Counted from the stretch's first letter, positions 1 through 7,168 are shown. The stretch: DNA of 13,684 bases from Ruminococcaceae bacterium UBA3451 (GCA_002378845.1 DFRY01000029.1:1341-15024), one strand, 5' to 3'. Numbers and translations are program-made. The notes: generated by a model not told the origin, from the letters alone.

Positions 1-623
1 GCGAGTTGGACGATTTTGGCGACAAGCCAAACGGTACGCTCCGGCTGGGAACGACCTCATCCTCCGGCCCGGCACTGCTGAAAAAGCGCATGGTGGAATA
101 TGCTGCGGCTTACCCGAGCGTGCATTATGAAATTCACGAGGGAAACACGTTCCAGCTGATTGAACTTTTGGCAAGCGGAGTCATCGAAATTGCTATTGCC
201 AGAACGCCGTTTCACGCCGAAAACACGGAGCATATCTCACTGGAAAGCGAGCCGATGATTGCAGTGGGGCGCGAACAGTTTTTATCGGAATGGGATGCCG
301 ACCACATTGTACTGAAGGATTTAAAGGACAAGCCGCTGATTTTATACCGCAGGTTTGAAAAGCTGATTCTTGCCGCCTGCAAAGCCGGCGGATTTAAGCC
401 GGATATTCTGTGCATGAACGACGACGCGCGCACTTCGCTGATGTGGGCGAACGCGGGGCTTGGGGTTGCCATTATGCCGCAGTCCATGCAGCCGTATGCA
501 GAAACCTGCATTTGCAAAGTTATAAACGACAAAACCATTGAAAGCAGAGTCACCGCCATTTGGCGGGGCGACCGCTACCTTTCCGCTGCAGCTAAGGGCT
601 TTCTTGAGGTTTTTAAAAAATAA
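1..623 (+). CDS. LysR-family transcriptional regulator, 3' part (effector-binding domain)
   Basis: This is the C-terminal part of a LysR-type regulator. The frame is open to the left edge (complete codons from base 3), so the N-terminal helix-turn-helix lies outside the window, and the TTG at base 6 is not a true start. What remains, about 206 residues, matches the periplasmic-binding-protein-like effector domain. It begins with the typical 'GTLRLGTTSSSGPALLKK' strand-helix, then a 'YPSVHYEIHEGNT' segment and 'LIELLASGVIEIAIAR'. Near the end is 'GLGVAIMPQSM', the usual second-subdomain motif. Such domains bind a small metabolite that switches DNA binding; the ligand cannot be inferred. The stop (TAA, 621-623) lies 28 bases before the next gene on the same strand, so the two may share a transcript. 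Family assignment is secure; the target is unknown. Confidence 0.88.
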   Translation, partial: ELDDFGDKPNGTLRLGTTSSSGPALLKKRMVEYAAAYPSVHYEIHEGNTFQLIELLASGVIEIAIARTPFHAENTEHISLESEPMIAVGREQFLSEWDADHIVLKDLKDKPLILYRRFEKLILAACKAGGFKPDILCMNDDARTSLMWANAGLGVAIMPQSMQPYAETCICKVINDKTIESRVTAIWRGDRYLSAAAKGFLEVFKK

Positions 624-651
624 TGTTCTCATTTTTTCGAAAGGACTTCTT

Positions 652-1179
652 ATGAATATTGAAATTGCTTTAGCAACCGAAACAGAAATTGACGAGTTGG
701 AAGATTTGTATAACGATTTAAACGACTTCCTTGCCAAAGGCACAAATTACCCGGGCTGGAAAAAAGGGATTTACCCGGTACGGGAAACTGCAACCGAAGG
801 AGTAAAACAGGGCAATCTTTATGTAGCAAAGCACGGAGGATTGCTCGCCGGCACTGTCATTTTAAACCACAAGCCCGACCCGGCGTACCAAAACGCACAT
901 TGGGCTTTCGAGTCCGATTATTCGGATGTTTTGGTGATACATACTTTTGCGGTACACCCGGACTTTCAGCGGTACGGCGTTGGCAGGGCGCTGTTAGACT
1001 TTTCGTTTGAACTGGGAAAAAAAACACAAACAAAGGCAGTTCGGCTGGATGTTTACGAAGGCAATGCACCCGCAATTCGGCTTTATGAACGGTGCGGATT
1101 CCATTATGTTGATACTGTTGACCTTGGCCTGGGAAGCATCGGGCTGAAATGGTTCAAGCTGTTTGAAAAGCTGCTATAA
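652..1179 (+). CDS. GNAT-family N-acetyltransferase
   Basis: A 175-residue acetyltransferase of the GNAT fold, which moves an acetyl group from acetyl-CoA to an amine. The acetyl-CoA pyrophosphate-binding motif A is visible as 'VHPDFQRYGVGRALL' (about residues 101-115, with Q106-R-Y-G-V-G-R-A113). The motif B region is 'NAPAIRLYERCGF' (138-150). The length is normal for a single-domain GNAT. I chose the ATG at 652 because AAGGA at 641-645 sits 6 bases upstream. The same frame stays open to 538 inside the LysR gene, but that overlap has no ribosome site. It follows the LysR gene closely and ends just before a strong bidirectional terminator. The substrate (amino acid, antibiotic or protein N-terminus) cannot be deduced. 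Confidence 0.9.
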   Translation: MNIEIALATETEIDELEDLYNDLNDFLAKGTNYPGWKKGIYPVRETATEGVKQGNLYVAKHGGLLAGTVILNHKPDPAYQNAHWAFESDYSDVLVIHTFAVHPDFQRYGVGRALLDFSFELGKKTQTKAVRLDVYEGNAPAIRLYERCGFHYVDTVDLGLGSIGLKWFKLFEKLL

Positions 1180-1202
1180 ACGAATTTTACTAATTCAGTC
1201 AT

Positions 1203-1235
1203 AAAAAAAGCCCCGGTAACCCGGGGCTTTTTTTA
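1203..1235. terminator. Bidirectional rho-independent terminator
   Basis: A 14-bp perfect stem, 1203-1216 pairing with 1221-1234, has a four-base loop. Seven A:T pairs lie outside a GCCCCGG/CCGGGGC core, so each strand gives a T-tract after a GC-rich hairpin. It sits between the convergent acetyltransferase genes and can serve both. Confidence 0.93.
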
Positions 1236-1267
1236 AAATTAGGACAATTGGGTATGACAAATCCGTA

Positions 1268-1819
1268 TTATACGGCATCATTCAGCAGCACCATATGAAT
1301 ATGGTCTTCCCATTTCCCGTCAATTTTCAAATACTTGTACGCCAGACCTTCGTTGTAGAAGCCCAGCTTTTGCACAACGCGCAGGGAACGCGCATTCTTC
1401 GGCATGATATTGGCCTCGATACGGTGCAAATTGTATTCCCCAAACATAATCTCAATTCCTTTTTGAATTGCTTCCGTTATGTAGCCCTGATTGATTTCAT
1501 CCCGGTCGAGTTTATACCCCAGAAAACATGACCAAAAGGCACCAAGAACAATGTTATTGAAAGCAACGGAACCGATGACCCGGTCCTCATTCCCCTTTTT
1601 AAAAATCCAAAAACGAAGGGAAGAACCCATTTCCGTGTTGATTACATCCAAATCCAGCATGGCCGCGATGTATTCCTCGGTGTAGAAGCTGTCTTCTTTG
1701 GCTGCTTCCCACTCATCCAGAAATTCCTGATTTCGAATGTAATAGTCCAAAACAAGCTTTGCGGAAGTACCGTCCAGCGTTTTCAGAACGAGCCGGTCTG
1801 TTTCGTAAATCTTTTCCAT
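1268..1819 (-). CDS. GNAT acetyltransferase, RimJ/RimL-like
   Basis: A 183-residue acetyltransferase of the RimJ/RimL type, a family that acetylates ribosomal protein N-termini or small molecules. Family marks are the N-terminal 'ETDRLVLKTL' (residues 6-15), a central 'LGYKLDRDEINQGYITEA' (100-117; the acetyl-CoA loop is reduced to NQGYITEA), 'LHRIEANIMPKNARSLRVV' (131-149), then 'QKLGFYNEG'. The ATG at 1817-1819 is preceded on the minus strand by AAAGGTGG (about 1826-1833) at normal spacing. It is unrelated in sequence to the plus-strand GNAT it converges with. It lies downstream of the rubredoxin-fusion gene on the same strand, but a hairpin at 1850-1877 probably limits readthrough. The true substrate is not known. 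Confidence 0.88.
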   Translation of the reverse strand: MEKIYETDRLVLKTLDGTSAKLVLDYYIRNQEFLDEWEAAKEDSFYTEEYIAAMLDLDVINTEMGSSLRFWIFKKGNEDRVIGSVAFNNIVLGAFWSCFLGYKLDRDEINQGYITEAIQKGIEIMFGEYNLHRIEANIMPKNARSLRVVQKLGFYNEGLAYKYLKIDGKWEDHIHMVLLNDAV

Positions 1820-1840
1820 AATTATCCACCTTTCCTTTTC

Positions 1841-1877
1841 GAAGAAAAAGAGCGCAAAAACGTTTGTTTTTGCACTC
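1841..1877 (-). terminator. Probable terminator of the flavin reductase-rubredoxin gene
   Basis: An inverted repeat, GCAAAAAC (1854-1861) and GTTTTTGC (1866-1873), has a four-base loop and outer GAG/CTC pairs (1850-1852, 1875-1877) across one mismatch. On the minus strand TTTTTCTTC follows directly. It lies 28 bases after the stop of the 1905-2561 gene and within the leader of the next minus-strand gene. The stem is AT-rich, so termination may be partial. Confidence 0.6.
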
Positions 1878-1904
1878 GTTCCCTTTTGTTCATTATAATA
1901 TCAA

Positions 1905-2561
1905 TTACTGCCGTTTAAACGCGGATTTTGGCATTCCGCAGATTGGACAAACCCAATCTTCCGGAAGTTCCTCAAACGACACATCGGGGTCATTATATAC
2001 ATAACCGCAGACGGTGCAAATCCAACTTTCCCCGTCGTTCCGGTCATCTGTCGGCTGCTGTTCCTGGTAAGTCGGCGCATTTTTCGGCGCTCTCCCTTTT
2101 ATCACCTTATGGTAATAATCATAAGTCATCGGCCTGCCTTTTGCTTCGTCGCTTCCCGCAGTAATTTCCGCGATAAAAACGGTATGGGTTGGCGTTTCCA
2201 CATGGTTGACAACTCGGCAAAGGAACCAGCAGCAAATATTTTCCTTAATCACGGGAACTCCTTCCGCCAAAACCTTATGCTGCACGTTCACCAGCTTGTC
2301 CGTATCGCGACCGGAAGTGAACCCCAACGCGCCGATTGCCGCGCCAGACGTATCCTCCGACAAAACAGAAACCGTAAACATGCCGCTGCTTGCAATACAT
2401 TCGTGGCTGTAATTGCCGTGGTTCATACTGACAGCGATCATGTTCGGCGTGTTCGTTACCTGAACCACCGTATTGACGATGCAGGCGGAAACTTTATTTT
2501 CATCCTTTACACCAATCGCATACATTCCATATGTTAAATCAAATAAGACTTCGTTTTTCAT
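1905..2561 (-). CDS. hrb: Flavin reductase-like / rubredoxin fusion (high-molecular-weight rubredoxin)
   Basis: A 218-residue fusion of two redox modules. Residues 1 to about 160 form an FMN-binding flavin reductase-like domain ('LTYGMYAIGVKDENKVSACI', 'MIAVSMNHGNYSHECI', 'FTVSVLSEDTS'). After a polar linker, residues 180-218 form a complete rubredoxin with the four iron ligands in two CxxC pairs: C182, C185 ('CTVCGY') and C205, C208 ('CPICG'). The known relative, high-molecular-weight rubredoxin of Moorella, passes electrons from NADH to an A-type flavoprotein that reduces oxygen or nitric oxide to protect anaerobes. No such flavoprotein gene is present here, so the partner must be elsewhere. 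A purine-rich ribosome site (GGGGGTG, minus strand) precedes the ATG at 2559-2561. The architecture is certain; the exact role is by analogy. Confidence 0.9.
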   Translation of the reverse strand: MKNEVLFDLTYGMYAIGVKDENKVSACIVNTVVQVTNTPNMIAVSMNHGNYSHECIASSGMFTVSVLSEDTSGAAIGALGFTSGRDTDKLVNVQHKVLAEGVPVIKENICCWFLCRVVNHVETPTHTVFIAEITAGSDEAKGRPMTYDYYHKVIKGRAPKNAPTYQEQQPTDDRNDGESWICTVCGYVYNDPDVSFEELPEDWVCPICGMPKSAFKRQ

Positions 2562-2599
2562 ATCTTACACCCCCAAACCTGCTTATTCTATTATATAAG

Positions 2600-2626
2600 A
2601 TTATATAAGTAAAAATTTTGCAACAA
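2600..2626 (-). promoter_or_regulatory. Candidate promoter for the rubredoxin fusion gene
   Basis: On the minus strand, TATAAT (2600-2605) has TTGTTG (2621-2626) 15 bases upstream. A second TATAAT at 2590-2595 arises from a direct repeat of TTATATAAG. The spacing is short for the first box, so which -10 is used is uncertain. Confidence 0.4.
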
Positions 2627-2649
2627 ATTTAGCCGAATTTATCCAATTT

Positions 2650-3927
2650 CTAATCAGACTTATTCTGTCCTTTTATTCTTTCCCAATACTCACGGGACGC
2701 CTGTTCGTTTTTATTTTGCCCATACTGATAGTACTGAACGTCTTTCAGTTCGTCCGGCAAATACTGCTGTGCAACCCAGCGGTTCGGGTAGTCATGCGGA
2801 TACTTATAAAACTGCCCTTTCTGCTGGTTGTCTTCCCCGTCGTAATGCTTGTTCTGAAGCTGACGCGGAATATTCCCGATTCTGCCTTTCTGAATATCCG
2901 CCATTGCGGCGTCCAACGCACAGTACGCGGTATTGGACTTTGGCGAATTGCAGACCAAAATAACCGCGTCGGCAAGCGGAATGCGTGCCTCCGGCAAACC
3001 AACCTGCAAAGCCGCGTCCACCGCGGCCTTTACGATGGGAATAATCATAGGGTAGGCCAGCCCCACGTCCTCACACGCGCAAACCATCAGCCTGCGGCAT
3101 ACGGAGGGCAGGTCGCCCGCCTCCAGCAGACGGGCAAGGTAATGCACCGCCGCATTGGGGTCGGAACCGCGCATGGACTTTTGAAAAGCGGAAAGGATGT
3201 CGTAGTGCTCATCCCCAGCCCGGTCATAGCGCAACGCGCTGCGCTGCGTCAGCTCTTTCGCCTGTTCCTGGCTGACATGGCAGATTCCGTCGTGAATTTC
3301 ACCGGAAAGCACGCACAGTTCCACGGCGTTCATGGCTTTGCGGACGTCGCCGCCGCAGGCCATAGCAATGTACTGCGCGGCGCCGTCCTCCGTTTCCACC
3401 GTTAGGCCCTGCTCTTTGCCCATGAATTCAAACGCGCGCTGAACCGCAAGGAGCACGTCCTCTTTTTCCACCGGCTTGAACTCAAATACGGTGGAACGGC
3501 TAAGTATCGCGTTGTAAACGTAAAAATAGGGGTTTTCTGTTGTGGAAGCAATCAGCGTAATCTGACCGTTTTCAATGAACTCCAGCAGGGTTTGCTGCTG
3601 CTTTTTATTGAAATACTGAATTTCATCCAGATAAAGCAGAATTCCGTTGGGTGCGGCAAGCGTGTCGAGCTGGCTGACTACGTCGCGGATATCCGCCGTA
3701 GAAGCGGTGGTTCCGTTCAGCTTGTACAGGCTGCGGTTGGTCTGTTTTGCAATAATAGAAGCCAGCGTCGTTTTCCCAATTCCGGAAGGGCCGTAGAACA
3801 CCATGTTTGGAATCTCGCCGGACTCTATAATGCGGCGCAGCGCTTTCCCCGGCCCCAGAAGGTGGCGCTGACCGACAATATCATCCAGGCTTGTCGGACG
3901 AAGCCTGTCTGCTAAGGGCGCCGACAT
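2650..3927 (-). CDS. rarA: Replication-associated recombination protein A (AAA+ ATPase)
   Basis: A 425-residue AAA+ ATPase of the RarA/MgsA/WRNIP1 family, related to clamp-loader subunits and acting at stalled or gapped replication forks. Walker A is 'GPSGIGKT' (46-53), Walker B 'LLYLDE' (97-102), sensor 1 'ASTTEN' (127-132), and the arginine finger lies in 'LSRS' (R144). The C-terminal half has family marks: 'ALRYDRAGDEHYDILSAFQKS', 'GSDPNAAVHYLARLLEAGD', 'CEDVGLAYP' and 'YKYPHDYPNRWVAQQYLP'. The length is normal and all motifs are intact. The ATG at 3925-3927 has a near-perfect AGGAGG about 6 bases upstream. It lies 33 bases after the small membrane-protein gene, and no promoter is obvious in that gap. 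It is therefore probably transcribed from the promoter at 4221-4249. No clear terminator is visible downstream. Confidence 0.95.
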   Translation of the reverse strand: MSAPLADRLRPTSLDDIVGQRHLLGPGKALRRIIESGEIPNMVFYGPSGIGKTTLASIIAKQTNRSLYKLNGTTASTADIRDVVSQLDTLAAPNGILLYLDEIQYFNKKQQQTLLEFIENGQITLIASTTENPYFYVYNAILSRSTVFEFKPVEKEDVLLAVQRAFEFMGKEQGLTVETEDGAAQYIAMACGGDVRKAMNAVELCVLSGEIHDGICHVSQEQAKELTQRSALRYDRAGDEHYDILSAFQKSMRGSDPNAAVHYLARLLEAGDLPSVCRRLMVCACEDVGLAYPMIIPIVKAAVDAALQVGLPEARIPLADAVILVCNSPKSNTAYCALDAAMADIQKGRIGNIPRQLQNKHYDGEDNQQKGQFYKYPHDYPNRWVAQQYLPDELKDVQYYQYGQNKNEQASREYWERIKGQNKSD

Positions 3928-3960
3928 AACGATTCCTCCTCAAAAAATCTTACTTAAAGC

Positions 3961-4164
3961 TTAAAACGGCATATCGTCTTCGTCGCCATCTTCATCCCAA
4001 TCGCTGCAGCACGCGTCCGCATCGCCGAAATGGCGGTTGCCGATATTTCGGTGCCCGAAGAGGAAGTCCAGTTTATTGGAAGCAAACAAAAATCCGATTA
4101 CCGCTCCGAACAGCAGCATTGTAGTGGAAAGAAAAAAAACAGCACTCTTTTTCAACAGAATCAT
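3961..4164 (-). CDS. Small single-pass membrane protein with acidic tail (unrecognised)
   Basis: A short gene of 64-67 codons that I do not recognise. The product has a basic start (KKS), one hydrophobic helix ('AVFFLSTTMLLFGAVIGFLFA', about 21 residues), a short polar segment with histidines and two adjacent cysteines, and a very acidic end ('DWDEDGDEDDMPF'). The charge pattern suggests an inner-membrane protein with its tail in the exported or cytoplasmic phase; topology is not resolved. The start is uncertain. The ATG at 4162-4164 directly abuts GAAAGG, too close for a ribosome site. The TTG at 4153-4155 has AAAGG at workable spacing and would give MKKSAVFF. A good promoter (4221-4249) stands upstream and rarA follows 33 bases downstream, which supports a real gene. 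Confidence 0.62.
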   Translation of the reverse strand: MILLKKSAVFFLSTTMLLFGAVIGFLFASNKLDFLFGHRNIGNRHFGDADACCSDWDEDGDEDDMPF

Positions 4165-4220
4165 CCTTTCATTTTAGCATAGCTGTATCTTAAAATATAA
4201 TTACCAATTTTCTATTCCAT

Positions 4221-4249
4221 ATCATACCATAACCGATTTGTTTTCACAA
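4221..4249 (-). promoter_or_regulatory. Promoter for the small membrane protein-rarA unit
   Basis: Minus strand: TTGTGA (4244-4249), 17-base spacer, TATGAT (4221-4226). It starts just past the glyA terminator and leaves a leader of about 55-60 bases before the small gene. Confidence 0.65.
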
Positions 4250-4250
4250 G

Positions 4251-4280
4251 AGAAAAGGGGTATGCCAACGCACACCCCTA
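4251..4280 (-). terminator. glyA terminator
   Basis: On the minus strand, a 9-bp stem (4271-4279 with 4256-4264, one G:U pair) with a six-base loop is followed by TTTCTCTT. It lies 24 bases after the glyA stop and directly before the next promoter. Confidence 0.7.
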
Positions 4281-4303
4281 TTATTGCAATTGTGCAGATA
4301 AAC

Positions 4304-5557
4304 TTACTCGTACAGCGGATAACGGTCGCAGATTCCCTTAACCAAGAAGCGGATTTTGTCTTCACTGCCCTCGAAATCATGGATCGCCAGGCTGATGCAT
4401 TCGGCAATAATGTCCATATCCTGCGGATTCAGGCCGCGGGTTGTAACAGCCGGAGTGCCCAGACGTAAACCGCTGGTAATGAACGGGCTGCGCTGCTCGT
4501 TCGGCACCGTATTCTTGTTTGCGGTGATGTTTACTGCGTCAAGACGGTGTTCCAGTTCTTTTCCTGTCAGTTCCATCCCGCTGAGGTCAACCATCATCAA
4601 ATGGTTATCGGTTCCTCCGCTGACCAGCTTAACGCCGCGATTCAGAAGGCCTTCGGCCAAAGCAGACGCGTTTTCTACAATCCGGTGGCCGTATTCCTTG
4701 AATTCCGGCTTCAGCGCTTCACCAAAGCAAACCGCCTTGCCGGCGATCACATGCATGAGCGGGCCGCCCTGTGTTCCCGGGAAAATCGCTTTGTCAATTG
4801 CCTTGGCGTATTCCTCGCGGCAAAGGATCATGCCGCCGCGCGGGCCGCGCAGGGTTTTGTGTGTGGTTGTGGTGACAATGTCAGCCCACTCCACCGGGTT
4901 CGGATGTTCCCCGGCGGCGACGAGCCCGGCGATATGCGCCATGTCTACCATAAGATATGCACCGCAGGCGTCGCAGATTTCGCGGAATTTCTTGAAATCA
5001 ATGACACGCGGGTACGCACTTGCACCGGCAACGATCATTTTCGGTTTTTCTGCCATTGCGGTTTCATACAGCTTTTCATAATCGATACGGCCTGTTTCGG
5101 CGTCGACACCGTAGGGAATGAAGTTGAAATATTTACCGGACATATTCACCGGCGAACCGTGAGTCAGGTGCCCGCCCTCCGCAAGGTTCATGCCCATGAC
5201 CGTGTCGCCCGGATTCAGCAGCGCAAAATAGACGGCAAGGTTTGCCTGTGCGCCGGAATGGGGCTGAACATTCGCGTGCTCCGCGTGAAACAGCTCGCAG
5301 GCGCGGTCACGCGCAAGCGTTTCCACAACATCAACGTATTGGCAGCCGCCGTAATACCGTTTGCCCGGGTATCCTTCGGCGTATTTATTGGTAAGTACGC
5401 TGCCCATTGCAGCCATTACCGCGGGGGAAACCAGGTTTTCGGAAGCAATCAGTTCAAGGTTTGACTGCTGGCGTTTTAATTCATCTTTCATTGCCGCGCC
5501 GAGCTCAGAGTCCGCCTGCGCAACAAATCCGATGGTATCCATCATGTTACTAAACAT
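4304..5557 (-). CDS. glyA: Serine hydroxymethyltransferase
   Basis: A 417-residue PLP enzyme that interconverts serine and glycine with tetrahydrofolate and 5,10-methylene-tetrahydrofolate. It is the main source of one-carbon units for purine, thymidylate and methionine synthesis in the cytosol. The PLP-lysine motif 'VTTTTHKTLRGPRGG' is complete, with K234 as the Schiff-base lysine; D205 and H208 ('MVDMAHIAGL') match the cofactor-ring contacts. Other signatures are 'LELIASENLVSPAV' (34-47), 'NKYAEGYPGKRYYGG' (57-71) and 'NVQPHSGAQAN' (96-106). The length is normal for a bacterial enzyme. The ATG at 5555-5557 has a GGGAAAGGGAA tract upstream. ATGs at codons 5 and 6 are alternatives without a better site. 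It has its own promoter and terminator, so it appears monocistronic. No riboswitch fits in its leader of about 25 bases. Confidence 0.97.
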   Translation of the reverse strand: MFSNMMDTIGFVAQADSELGAAMKDELKRQQSNLELIASENLVSPAVMAAMGSVLTNKYAEGYPGKRYYGGCQYVDVVETLARDRACELFHAEHANVQPHSGAQANLAVYFALLNPGDTVMGMNLAEGGHLTHGSPVNMSGKYFNFIPYGVDAETGRIDYEKLYETAMAEKPKMIVAGASAYPRVIDFKKFREICDACGAYLMVDMAHIAGLVAAGEHPNPVEWADIVTTTTHKTLRGPRGGMILCREEYAKAIDKAIFPGTQGGPLMHVIAGKAVCFGEALKPEFKEYGHRIVENASALAEGLLNRGVKLVSGGTDNHLMMVDLSGMELTGKELEHRLDAVNITANKNTVPNEQRSPFITSGLRLGTPAVTTRGLNPQDMDIIAECISLAIHDFEGSEDKIRFLVKGICDRYPLYE

Positions 5558-5588
5558 TTTTCATTCCCTTTCCCTAGATGTTTTTAAC

Positions 5589-5617
5589 ATTATATACTTT
5601 AATGCACTAAATGGCAA
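5589..5617 (-). promoter_or_regulatory. glyA promoter
   Basis: Minus strand: TTGCCA (5612-5617), 17-base spacer, TATAAT (5589-5594). The -35 lies inside the last codons of the traX-family gene. It predicts a leader of about 25 bases. Confidence 0.75.
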
Positions 5618-6260
5618 CCGTATGGATGAAATATAACAGCAACAGGTGTACCGGGTAAAACGCATAGAAAAAGTACTTCCAGTTCCATTTTCCCTTTTGG
5701 CCGTGATAAAGCAGAATGGGAAGAATTGAGACTATGCAAAAAAACTCAAGCAAGGAATACGACAGGCTGTAAACGGCAACCAGCAATATGAAAGCGATAA
5801 CACAGTTGGCCCGATTATTTTTGAAACAATAAAACAGAATTACCAGCGCAACGCCGAATCACCCGTAATCGGTGTGCAGAAATTCAGCCAACAGCATCAT
5901 TGCCGCCGCGAAGGTACCCGCCACAACCCAGTTACGGTTCCGGTACACATTCAAAAACGCGATTGCGGCAAGGCCCAGCACAAGTGTGAAAAAGATGTTC
6001 TGCCTTTGCGGGTGAAACAGCTGCCCGTAAAACGCAAGGTCAAACGGAACTTCCGAAATGAGTGCAAACAAAAACAGGCGCCACAGGTATTTTTTTACAT
6101 TCGAGGTATGCAGCAGCCCCTCGGAAATAAGAAACGCGAAAATTGGGAAAGAAATCCGCCCAATGATGCGCAGAACAGGGAATTGGGGAAACAGGATTGC
6201 CCCGGTATGGTCGACCAACATGGTTACGATTGCCAGAATTTTCAACTGAAATCTGCTCAT
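5607..6260 (-). pseudogene. TraX-family membrane protein interrupted by an in-frame TGA
   Basis: This is a multi-pass membrane protein of the TraX family, named for F-pilin acetylation; most chromosomal members in Firmicutes have no proven role. Translation from the ATG at 6258-6260 (AGGGAAG just upstream; a TTG at 6276-6278 in the same frame is less likely) gives 'MSRFQLKILAIVTMLVDHTG', a classic TraX start. It runs 133 residues to '...HTDYG' and meets TGA at 5859-5861. The same frame then continues 83 codons without interruption ('FGVALVILFYCF', 'YSLLEFFCIVSILPILLYHG') to the family's C-terminal motif 'YAFYPVHLLLLYFI' and a TAG at 5607-5609. No indel is needed: one nonsense codon separates two halves of a normal 217-codon gene. 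Either it is a recent pseudogene or the TGA is read through. TGG still encodes Trp downstream. Confidence 0.85.
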
Positions 6261-6299
6261 TTCTTCCCTGCCTTCCAATCAATGCTTTTATTACCATTA

Positions 6300-6328
6300 A
6301 TAATATGAGATATGAAAGGGCTTGTCAA
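6300..6328 (-). promoter_or_regulatory. Promoter of the TraX-family gene
   Basis: Minus strand: consensus TTGACA (6323-6328), exactly 17 bases, then TATTAT (6300-6305). It is the best-matching promoter in the window, in front of a gene carrying a nonsense codon. Confidence 0.75.
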
Positions 6329-6329
6329 C

Positions 6330-6356
6330 TTGCAGTTTGGCGCATTTTGATATAAT
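6330..6356 (+). promoter_or_regulatory. nth promoter (extended -10)
   Basis: TATAAT at 6351-6356 is preceded by TGA, giving the extended -10 form TGnTATAAT. A weak TTGCAG lies at 6330-6335 (15 bases). It abuts the opposing traX promoter, whose -35 ends at 6328. Confidence 0.65.
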
Positions 6357-6400
6357 ATTAAATAAAAAGTTACTTCACGATGGTTTCGGAGGATTTTTAC

Positions 6401-7048
6401 ATGACAAAAAAACAGCGCGCCGCGCTTGCGGTGGACGCATTAAAAAACGAATATCCGGACGCGTTATGCTCCCTGACTTATACGAACCCGCTTCAGCTGT
6501 TGATTGCAACACGCCTCTCGGCACAGTGCACCGACGCGCGGGTGAATATGGTTACCCCCGCGCTGTTCGAGCGGTTCCCCACACTGGACGATTTTGTAAA
6601 CGGCTCCGCGGAGGAAATTGAACCTTACATTCATTCCTGCGGGCTGTATAAAACAAAAGCCCGCGATATTTTCGCCCTTTCCCAAATGCTAAAATCGGAG
6701 TACAACGGAATTGTACCCGACAGCATTGAAGAACTGACCAAGCTGCCGGGCGTGGGAAGAAAAACCGCCAACCTTGTTGTGGGGGATATTTACCATAAGC
6801 CAGCCGTGGTAACCGACACACACTGCATCCGCATTTGCGGGCGAATTGGAATCAGCGAGGGAACGGACCCGTTCAAGGTGGAAAAACAGCTTCGTGCGGT
6901 TCTGCCGATGGATGAATCCAACAACTTCTGCCACCGGCTGGTGCTGCATGGCCGTGCGGTCTGTACTGCACGCAGCCCGAAATGTGAATTGTGCTGCATG
7001 AAGGAATTCTGCAAATACGCGGCAGAACAGCAGAAAGCGAAAAAGTAA
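6401..7048 (+). CDS. nth: Endonuclease III (DNA glycosylase / AP lyase)
   Basis: A 215-residue base-excision repair enzyme that removes oxidised pyrimidines and cleaves the abasic strand. The helix-hairpin-helix 'LPGVGRKTA' (115-123) carries the catalytic lysine K121. The catalytic aspartate is D139 in 'VVTDTHCIRICGR'. A four-cysteine [4Fe-4S] cluster loop with the family spacing C-x6-C-x2-C-x5-C ends the protein (C188, C195, C198, C204). All catalytic and cluster residues are present and the length is typical. The ATG at 6401 is chosen for CGGAGGA at 6387-6393; the frame also opens at an ATG at 6380, which has no such site. It stands alone between a promoter and a strong terminator. Its role in repairing oxidative damage fits the other oxygen-defence genes here. 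Confidence 0.96.
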   Translation: MTKKQRAALAVDALKNEYPDALCSLTYTNPLQLLIATRLSAQCTDARVNMVTPALFERFPTLDDFVNGSAEEIEPYIHSCGLYKTKARDIFALSQMLKSEYNGIVPDSIEELTKLPGVGRKTANLVVGDIYHKPAVVTDTHCIRICGRIGISEGTDPFKVEKQLRAVLPMDESNNFCHRLVLHGRAVCTARSPKCELCCMKEFCKYAAEQQKAKK

Positions 7049-7067
7049 AGTTAAATATTGAAACGCG

Positions 7068-7104
7068 AAAAGCGCTCTCCATTGTAGGAGGGCGCTTTTG
7101 TTTT
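7068..7104. terminator. nth terminator, usable in both directions
   Basis: Stem AAAAGCGCTCTCC (7068-7080) pairs with 7087-7099 with one G:U pair and a six-base loop; GTTTT follows on the plus strand. On the minus strand it lies downstream of the NUDIX gene and ends in TTTT. Confidence 0.88.
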
Positions 7105-7168
7105 AGAGTGCTGGGTAATTCGATACTATATCTGTTATTTAGAAAACAACTGCAAAATCTGAGTTTTA

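Noticed and set aside
538..651. An upstream start for the first acetyltransferase
   Set aside because: It would overlap the LysR gene out of frame and has no ribosome site. The GNAT fold begins at the ATG at 652, which has one.
2716..3405. Plus-strand frame of 229 codons opposite rarA
   Set aside because: It is an antisense shadow. The minus-strand gene has all AAA+ motifs.
4356..5464. Long plus-strand frames opposite glyA (241 and 305 codons)
   Set aside because: They are antisense shadows of a fully intact serine hydroxymethyltransferase.
5558..5606. A glycine or other riboswitch upstream of glyA
   Set aside because: The promoter at 5589-5617 leaves only about 25 bases before the start codon, too short for any riboswitch.
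5859..5861. The in-frame TGA as selenocysteine or as tryptophan under an altered genetic code
   Set aside because: No GC-rich hairpin resembling a bacterial SECIS element follows the TGA. TGG is used for Trp in the same gene and in its neighbours, and the DUF4317 gene appears to end at TGA, so a standard code with a nonsense mutation is simpler.
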